Shown here in pieces: positions 49,298-50,977 of a DNA stretch of 50,977 bases. The stretch lies in the NCBI GenBank assembly GCA_001184405.1, contig LFMX01000036.1, positions 1 through 50,977 on the forward strand. Direction: 5' to 3'. Made by a program: the position numbers and the translations under genes. This DNA is from Candidatus Burkholderia humilis (GTDB lineage Bacteria > Pseudomonadota > Gammaproteobacteria > Burkholderiales > Burkholderiaceae). The notes under the pieces were generated by a model. That model was given only the letters and a program-made list of their open reading frames with translations. It was not told where the DNA came from and made no database searches. The first letter of the stretch is position 1. Every line of letters begins with the position of its first letter.

Positions 49298-50046
49298 TCA
49301 TCCAGCCCTGCGCCGCGCCGCGCCGATCTTCGTGATCTGTTTGGCGATGGCGTCACCGAGCCGCGTTTCGTCCGACGACACGTCTGCGTGCTTCGTTTCG
49401 CCCATCGCGTGCACGCCGCCCGACACCGCCAGCGATGTCGCCGCATGCCCCGCCACCGCGCCGATGCCCGCCATTTCCGCGATGCCCTGCATGTGGCCGC
49501 TGTCGGCGTTGGCATCGAATTCCTCGATCAGTTACGGCGCGCCGTGCGCGGGCTTGAACACGAGCTACACGCTCGCGCCGACCTTGCTTTGCCCCGCGCC
49601 GAGGCCGATCAGCATGGGGCGGCGGCGATTGCCGGCATCGATCGAATCGATGTTGCCTTCCACCACGAGCACGTTCTGGTCTGCGGCGACGGAACCTCCG
49701 CGCGAACGGCACGCAGGCCCATCGACTGCAGTTTGGCGACGATCGCGTTGGCGACATCTTCGCAGGTCTGCGCGGCGTCTTGCGCCTGCTTCTGTTCCGA
49801 CGAATCGCCAGACATCGCCGACGACAGTTTCGATACGACGCCGTGGTTGTCGAGCTTCACGTCATCCGCGCTGGCGTTGAAGGCGTACACGTAGATCGTG
49901 TCGGGGCGAACGGCGGGAATGGTTACGGCTTGCGCGGCGAGATCCGATGCGTTCGCGCAGCCTGCGAAAAGCGCCGTGCCGGCGAGTATGCTCGCGGCGA
50001 TGACGTTGCGGAGTTTGCGCGAAGCGGATTTGAACGCGAGTGACAT
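49298..50046 (-). pseudogene. DUF4410 lipoprotein, frameshift and two nonsense codons
   Basis: ATG 50046 has GGAGAC upstream and gives a lipoprotein signal with lipobox FAGC. The mature part VTIPAVRPDTIYVYAFNASADDVKLD is the start of DUF4410, a family of exported proteins of unknown function. A frameshift near 49690 (AEVP/SADQNVLVVEGNIDSIDAGNRRRPMLIGLGAGQSKVGASV) is followed by TAG at 49565-49567 and TAA at 49532-49534 in LVFKPAHGAP/LIEEFDANADSGHMQG, where Gln codons are the simplest ancestors. The C-terminal part (ETRLGDAIAKQITKIGAA) is still recognisable. Heavily damaged. Confidence 0.75.
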
Positions 50047-50168
50047 GGCGTGTCTCCAGAGGGGGTTGGCGTTTCGTGTGGAAGCACTATGCGCGAACCC
50101 CTTCGGGAACACCATCGAGGAGTTATGTCGCGGAGTTTCACGGACCTGAAAGGCTCGCGGGACAAGGC

Positions 50169-50946
50169 TCAGCGCCGTGCGAACATGGTCTGGTACAACG
50201 CGAAGGAGCGTGCGAAATCGCCCTCGAAATTCGCCGCGCCCTGATGCCGTAGATTCGATTGCGTATCGACGAACAGCTGCACGCCAACTTCCCTGATACG
50301 CCGGCAAAACGCGAAATCCTCCGACAAATAATAGCCGGTGTCGGGGCAGATCATCGTTTCGAAGAAGGTGTAATGAAACGGCAGCGCAGCGGGCGTACTT
50401 TCCAGCGGGCAATACGTCGCGTCGGGGAAGCGCTCGATCAGCTTCAGAAATACCTCGCGGCGGATCAGCATGAAGGCGGTGGGCGCATCGACGACTTCGA
50501 TAAAGCCGTCCGCGTCCAGCTCTGCACGCGGTCAAACAGCGCGTTGACCGGATATTGCGCGTAATGCGCCAGAAAATCCGCTTTCGTCGTTCCGGCCGGC
50601 AGCGCTTCGCGCAAACCCTCGGCGGGCCAGAGATTGAGCTTTTTCGGATACGCGCCCGCCGCGACGTGCCGGGCCGCGTGCACGAGGCGCATGACATCGG
50701 CGGCGCGAAAGCCGATATCGCTGTCGATCCACATCAGATGGGTGAACCGGTCGTCCGCGAGAAAGTTCGCTACCATCGAGTTTCGGGCGCGCGTCACGAG
50801 GCTTTCGAACGAGTTGAAGCCGACCGTAACATCGAGGCCGATCTGCGTCGTGTGATTGATCAGATCGAGCATGCCGACACGTAGCCGACGGTGACGGTGG
50901 TGCCGTAGCTCGGCGTCGCGATATGAATGTGGGTCGTGGGGCTCAT
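50169..50946 (-). pseudogene. Glycosyltransferase-like protein, two frameshifts
   Basis: ATG 50946 gives MSPTTHIHIATPSYGTTVTVGYV. One base is lost near 50878, after which the protein continues MLDLINHTTQIGLDVTVGFNSFESLVTRARNSMVANFLADDRFTHLMWIDSDIGFRAADVMRLV, where DSD is the metal/nucleotide-sugar site of GT-A glycosyltransferases. A second frameshift near 50520 precedes DGFIEVVDAPTAFMLIRREVFLKLIERFP and SEDFAFCRRIREVGVQLFVDTQSNLRHQG, stop 50169. The sequence resembles small family-2-like glycosyltransferases; acceptor unknown. Confidence 0.75.
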
Positions 50947-50977
50947 GTGTCTTACCGGTGATGCGTCGTCTGAACGC

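Noticed and set aside
48398..49894. A 498-codon plus-strand frame
   Set aside because: It is antisense to the cardiolipin synthase and DUF4410 genes, whose motifs (HKD, lipobox) are clear on the minus strand.
1..50977. CRISPR arrays, tRNA or rRNA genes, insertion sequences or prophage genes
   Set aside because: No regularly spaced repeats, no cloverleaf or rRNA-like sequence, and no transposase, integrase or phage protein reads in any frame I examined.
1..50977. Explaining every frameshift as sequencing error
   Set aside because: Several indels are in homopolymers or GC runs and could be errors, but in-frame nonsense substitutions, 7-bp duplications, the ~300-bp chaperone deletion and the cpaB/cpaC and HAD/pilin junctions are not typical read errors.

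Overview
The window looks like chromosomal DNA of a Burkholderia-group betaproteobacterium (Burkholderia, Caballeronia or Paraburkholderia). The grounds are high GC with strong GC3 in the coding frames, a Burkholderia-type Tad/Flp pilus locus with a DUF3613 gene, a DUF4148 protein, a collagen-like lipoprotein next to an FhaC/ShlB-type transporter, Csu-like chaperone/usher genes and several c-di-GMP proteins. The main property of the sequence is decay. Of about 50 gene loci, roughly 38 carry a frameshift, an in-frame stop, an internal deletion or a truncation. At least 15 nonsense codons lie inside otherwise well-conserved frames, and three frameshifts are exact 7-bp tandem duplications. I saw no insertion sequence, tRNA, rRNA or CRISPR array. 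The pattern fits a genome in early reductive evolution, as known for heritable plant- or insect-associated Burkholderia-type symbionts; that lifestyle is inference. Some single-base indels fall in homopolymers and could be sequencing error, but the substitutions, duplications and deletions cannot all be.

Layout. 1-5.3 kb: remains of a hybrid kinase, two receiver fragments facing each other, a broken sigma-54 activator and a broken MATE exporter. 5.2-9.9 kb: broken acyltransferase, alpha/beta hydrolase and HAD dehalogenase around an intact isocitrate-lyase-family enzyme and a DUF1330 protein. 9.9-13.3 kb: Csu-type pilus genes (truncated spore-coat-U subunit, intact chaperone, broken usher). 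13.3-14.7 kb: GNAT, a small DUF1488-like protein and an intergenic stretch with a strong terminator. 14.7-22.1 kb: a sugar-alcohol uptake and oxidation locus (two dehydrogenases, SorC-type regulator, two permeases, binding protein, divergent ATPase) in which only one permease is intact. 22.1-24.3 kb: a second, deleted Csu chaperone locus and an EAL phosphodiesterase behind a good sigma-54 promoter.

24.5-36.3 kb: a complete but mostly broken Tad/Flp pilus locus on the minus strand (flp, tadV, tadE, cpaB, cpaC, cpaE, cpaF, tadB, tadC, tadD, DUF3613, tadG, sigma-54 regulator), with intact flp, tadV and tadC. 37-40.5 kb: collagen-like lipoprotein and FhaC/ShlB-type transporter. 40.5-51 kb: DUF4148 protein, MarR/MFS divergent pair, TPR glycosyltransferase, an unknown protein, an MHYT-GGDEF-EAL protein, a phospholipase-D-type cardiolipin synthase, a DUF4410 lipoprotein and a glycosyltransferase; all but the DUF4148 gene are broken.

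Taken together the genes describe surface attachment (two pilus types, exoprotein export), c-di-GMP signalling, polyol catabolism and multidrug export, functions of a free-living or host-colonising ancestor that appear to be under relaxed selection here.
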